Shown here: piece by piece, positions 60,036 to 64,000 of the stretch
Layout of the letters: every line of letters starts with the position of its first letter
Numbering within the stretch: the stretch's first letter is position 1
Assembly (NCBI GenBank): GCA_034638255.1
Contig: JAWPGT010000062.1
Coordinates: 62,001-126,000 of the forward strand
DNA length: 64,000 nt
Direction of reading: 5' to 3'
From: Coprinus comatus
Lineage: Eukaryota; Basidiomycota; Agaricomycetes; Agaricales; Agaricaceae
Program-made: the position numbers and the translations under genes
Notes under the pieces: generated by a model
What the model was told of the DNA's origin: nothing
Database searches by the model: none
What the model saw: the letters and a program-made list of their open reading frames with translations, nothing else

Positions 60036-60250
60036 TTTAAAAAAAGTGGCCGCGACGATGCGAAATGAAATGATATGTCTCTTGTAGCACTCCAAGGTTC
60101 TATTTAGCTCGCCCTCCACACCCTTGACCACGCATCTATATGCCTGTAGACTCCGTGACGAGAAACTTGAGAGTCAGTGCGCACGCCAGGGTGGTCCCAT
60201 TCATCGCAACCCTCGATTCTCAATCATCTCTCAGTTTTACACAGGTCGGA

Positions 60251-60280
60251 GGCCCAAACTTGAGGCCTGAGGTTTGGGCT
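60251..60280. repeat. Imperfect 30-base palindrome
   Basis: GGCCCAAAC on the left and GTTTGGGCT on the right flank a TTGAGGCCTGAG centre. Most positions pair when folded. Confidence 0.6.
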
Positions 60281-60783
60281 CTCACCCAACCTAGCTTCAC
60301 TGCTGCCGCTGATATTATGTTATACGGCGTATACTCTCGTCTCAGCGTTAGTAGCGATAGGCTTGAGCAAAGACTAGTATATAGTACACCCTAATATAAT
60401 GGAATTCTTTTTACCGATTTTTAATTTTCAACCTTCCCCCCCCCTTCCAGTAACAATAATCCAAATCCAATATACAACTTCACATGTGACATATGCCCAT
60501 TATTGGAGGCATTGTGAATATCGCATATTAGAGTCTAAATATTTTATAGCTATATTAGCATATTCATCGTACATTTTTTTTTTATCATGGCACTGTTTCA
60601 ATCTCCAAGAATTTTTGAATTCGAACAGGTACTGAGAAAATTGAATGTGGTACATATACATGGATCATTTACTGTACCACAAATTATATTATACATTCCC
60701 ACTGGTTGTATAATAGTTTCGTATACATAATTAATGAATCTAATTACAGGAAAACCCACGTTTGAGCGTGGGAATATTCAGCC

Positions 60784-61859
60784 ATGTTACTTGGACCTTT
60801 ACACATCGACTACATCCAACGTCTAGGAAAATCAAACGATGAACTGGTCTATCACCTCACTTCTCACTTAAGACTCAACGCTATCTACTGGGGTTTGACT
60901 GCTTGTTGTATATTGGGACAAAAAGATGCTTTGGATAGGGAGGAAATGATTGAATTTGTGATGAAGTGTTGGGATGATAGTGTTGGTGGATTTGCTGCTC
61001 ATCCAGGCCATGATGCACATATTCTATCGACTTGTAGTGCTATTCAGATTCTAGTCATACATGATGCTTTAGACAGGCTAGATATCGACAGAGTTGTCAA
61101 TTGTACGTCTTCTCGTTCTATCTATTCTAAATCAATATTAATACGTTTCTACTAGTCATCGCATCATTACAACAACCCTCTGGCGTATTCGCAGGAGATT
61201 CATTTGGCGAAATCGACACTCGATTCCTCTACTGTGCCATAAACTCTTTATCACTCCTCAACAAACTCTCAGCCATAAACACAACATCATCAGTCTCCTA
61301 TATCAAACGATGCCATAACTTTGATGGTGGTTTTGGAAGTGTAGAAGGAGCAGAAAGTCATGCGGCTCAAGTATTCGTATGCGTCGCGTCCTTATGCATT
61401 CTTGACAAACTAGATCAAGTGGTTGATGTTGAAACTTTATCATGGTGGTTATCAGAACGTCAATTACCAAATGGTGGATTAAATGGTAGACCTGAAAAAC
61501 TGGAAGACGTTTGTTATAGTTTTTGGGTTCTTTCATCACTTTCAATCCTCGGCAAATTATCTTACATCGATTCCAACAAACTCATCGAATTCATATTGAG
61601 TGCTCAGGATATGGAAAATGGTGGAATTGCGGATAGACCAGGTGATGTACCTGATGTTTTTCATACTCTTTTCGGTGTTGCTGGTAAGTTATACCCATGA
61701 CGAGAAAATTCATTTAATTAATTAACGATTTCAACAGGTCTTTCGTTACTCGGATACCCCGGATTAGTAGACCTGGATCCAGTCTATTGCATGCCAGCAG
61801 AAACAATAGAGCACAAAGGACTGAGAAAAGGCTGGACATGTCTTCCACGCCAATCATGA
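60784..61859 (+). CDS. BET2: Rab geranylgeranyltransferase beta subunit
   Basis: The beta subunit of type II protein geranylgeranyltransferase, which with the alpha subunit and Rab escort protein attaches geranylgeranyl groups to Rab GTPases. Exons are 60784-61102, 61156-61683 and 61738-61859, with introns of 53 and 54 bases; 322 residues, near the usual length. It has the repeated prenyltransferase helices: [56 protein letters not shown] and [20 protein letters not shown]. The Asp and Cys of EDVCYSFW and the His of VFHTLFG are the zinc ligands. The start is the first ATG of the open frame and gives the expected N-terminal helix ([19 protein letters not shown]). Confidence 0.93.
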
Positions 61860-62043
61860 TGACATTACCCTGTGACTTACATACACCATACTATAGTGAC
61901 GGCTTGAACGGCTCCCATTGTTCCTTGTACTATTACGTAATCACAAACGGATGACTCAACCAAACAATAATATATAAAAAGTCACACGTTACCACGTCCT
62001 TCCTTTTACCATCATCATCACCAACAACGACAACAACAACACA
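61860..62043 (+). promoter_or_regulatory. Promoter of the gene at 62044
   Basis: TATATAAAAA at 61971-61980 lies 64 bases before the start codon. ATGACTCA (a Gcn4/AP-1-type site) lies at 61951-61958. A CA-rich leader (AACAACGACAACAACAACAC) runs directly up to the ATG. Confidence 0.55.
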
Positions 62044-64000
62044 ATGGCAACTCTTCATTCGCTAGAAGAAATTTCACCTTCAGATGCTGAAGAAGAACTT
62101 CAAGTCTTTACGGACCTTGGTATATTAGACCAAGATGATCAGGATATTGACCTTGTCAACTCGGGTTTCAACCACCACACTCCTCGCGCTCAGGGGGAGG
62201 AGTCAGTGTCAGTTCCGGTGACGTCTTATTTGAATGAAGACGAGGAATTGGAAAAACAAAGACGTTCACCATCACCTGTTCCTACCGAACCAGAAGATCC
62301 AGATCCAGAATGGATATTCTATCAACTTGAATTACATTCTATCAAAGTTCGAGATTACGCTTTTCCTATTCCAATTCCTTCTTTAAAATCATCTCAACCT
62401 CTTACTGAATTAAAAACAAAAACGAAAATAAAACCTGAAAATGGTTATTACCAACCTTCGTCTCCTATTTGTTTTCCAAAATCTCCACATATTTTTTCTC
62501 AACAACACGAAACTCAAACCCAAACTCAAGTACAAGAAAACCAACCAAGCATATACATTCATCCTCTCCTTCTACCTTCCTCTTACCCTTCCTCTCTCCC
62601 TTCCCAATCTCAATCCCTTTCACTCACACTCCCACCAGAAACCTTTGATCCATTCAAAGCTCTCGGAGAATTCGAATACAGACTTTCCCAAGCCCCACGC
62701 AAATTTTTCATTTCTGGAAAATCAATTCGAAGATTAATAAACATAGGGTGGTTAACCGAAACTGAAGTCTACGAAAGATGTGATGAGAATGATTTAAAAG
62801 AATTAAAAGAATACGATGAAAGATGTTTTATTAGGATTGGAATGTTGAAGAAGATTTGGGAAGAAAGCGGTTTGAGTTTGTGTTTAATTGGTGATGACGT
62901 GGATGAGGAGAAGAAGGTGTATGAGGATGTGGATACGGATATGGATACTGATTGTGATACCGACGTTGAAGAAGTTGAGAGTCAAATCATTCCAAATACT
63001 TCACATCCCCTATCCCAACTTCAATTCCAACCCCAAAAGTATAAATACGGTTATAGACCGGATGGTCAATATCCCTACGTAACACTCCCACATCCACCAA
63101 CACGTCCAACACCTTCTCAAACCGAAACCTTGAGATTGGGTATGAGGTTATACTGTAACACCGTTGATAAAGTTATGAGAATGGCTAGAGCTGAAGAGGA
63201 ATATAGAGAAAGGGATAGGAAGGAAGGAATATTTGCTGCTGAAGTTAAGAGACGAGTTGAAGAGAGGTATAAAGCTCAAATGGAATTGGATAGGGAAAGA
63301 AGGATGAAAGAACGTGAGATTGAGAGAGAAAGAGAAGTTAGGAATTGGGTTTCGGGGACCATAAGAATTCCTTCACGTAACAACCAAATCCAAAATCCAT
63401 ACCCGAATGCCTACCCGAAACCGATTGTCAATCCAAATGTCAATCCAAATTCGAGAAGAGCAACTTCTCCGGATACAAGAAAACGATCACCTTTTGATGC
63501 TTGGGGACCTGATCCTGAGAATTCTATTTCTCTCACTACCAGAAACATTGCAAAACTCGATGTTTCCGTTAAAGACGACGATGATTATTACACGAAGATA
63601 AAAAGGAAAATAAACGCGTTAGAATGGTTAATGTTCCTAGGCGTTTACCTTCATTTTCATCTGCTCCTGCTTCTACTTCCGCTCCTATACCCTTATCCGC
63701 CTCATCATCCATGTCGATGACTGGAATAACGCCTACACCTTCATCCGCATATATTCCTCCTTCAACTCCCACGTCGAGAACACCAACCCAATCTCCCAAC
63801 ACAACTCCGAAATCATATAAACACGTTAGGTATCAAAGTCAACCTTCCAATCAAAGCCCTAATTATATCTCGGGTTATAACCGTCGCTCACCTATTCCAA
63901 GCACAAGTAATGAACGAGAAGGTCAACATAGAAGAAGTAATTCACAACCTTACCCATATCATCAACAACACGTTTATCCTCGACCCGGAACAACTATAAA
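62044..64000 (+). CDS. Hypothetical protein, cut by right edge
   Basis: One long open frame that continues beyond the window. One base missing in A4 at 63607-63610 would otherwise end it at 63720; restoring it joins KRKNKRVRMVNVP to a Ser/Pro-rich stretch that stays open to the last base. The protein starts acidic, with a Pro-rich part. A compact helical segment lies at about residues 200-280 (FEYRLSQAPRKFFISGKSIR, then WLTETEVYERCDENDLKEL), with a second at about 370-445 that is highly charged and coiled-coil-like (RAEEEYRERDRKEGIFAAEV). The remainder is disordered. I do not recognise the family. Transcription or RNA-related roles would fit such a layout, but this is a guess. Confidence 0.65.

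Larger units (their letters stand above)
59428..60783. other. Intergenic stretch with gene relics
   Basis: It contains a fragment of the GPI13 3' coding end (59895-60035), a palindrome (60251-60280), and from about 60378 a short match to the 3' flank of the third F-box copy (CACCCTAATATAATGG also at about 54840). A C9-10 tract lies near 60436. Confidence 0.55.

Noticed and set aside
1..64000. CRISPR arrays, operons, rRNA genes
   Set aside because: None are seen, and the spliced-gene structure shows that this is eukaryotic nuclear DNA.

Overview
The window is nuclear DNA from a filamentous basidiomycete, most likely an Agaricomycete. Genes are broken by many short GT...AG introns of about 45-95 bases. 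Several proteins belong to families that I know almost only from mushroom-forming fungi: the DUF6535 membrane proteins, a four-segment membrane protein with a long disordered tail, and a large two-gene DNA transposon. The species cannot be named from the sequence.

Layout. 1-5992: two DUF6535-type membrane genes on the plus strand flank the small diphthamide gene DPH3 on the minus strand. 6254-8229: an insertion-like segment with CCTTGG/AAGTAC-rich flanks holds seven tandem exon-like units on the minus strand. 8230-13540: a DIRS-type tyrosine-recombinase retrotransposon (Gag, RT-RNase H, recombinase). 14134-14938: a single-pass membrane protein. 15.4-18.4 kb: decayed repeats and a pseudogene copy of the 26-31 kb gene. 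19102-24595: a divergent transposon gene pair. 26443-31594: a long BAR-like coiled-coil protein with a disordered tail. 32331-43558: conserved cellular genes, namely SUMO, an M28 aminopeptidase, an alpha/beta hydrolase and the four-segment membrane protein. 44973-54840: one intact F-box-like gene, an AlkB-type oxygenase, two decayed F-box copies, and between the copies a large PD-(D/E)XK-like gene. 55413-61859: GPI ethanolamine phosphate transferase 3 and the Rab geranylgeranyltransferase beta subunit. 62044 to the right edge: a hypothetical gene.

The cellular genes serve separate housekeeping tasks: diphthamide formation on EF2, sumoylation, GPI-anchor assembly, Rab prenylation, alkylated nucleic-acid repair and peptide trimming. 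They do not form a pathway cluster. The accessory stretches are shaped by transposons and by local duplication: three BAR-like copies, three F-box copies and a GPI13 fragment.

A technical point affects how every gene here is read. At about fifteen places the reading frame of an otherwise conserved gene is lost by exactly one base, nearly always inside a short homopolymer. It is always a deletion, and restoring one base brings exon phase and total length back to a multiple of three. This looks like residual homopolymer error in the assembly rather than gene decay. By contrast, three TGA stops in transposon genes sit where arginine would fit and look like true CGA-to-TGA changes.
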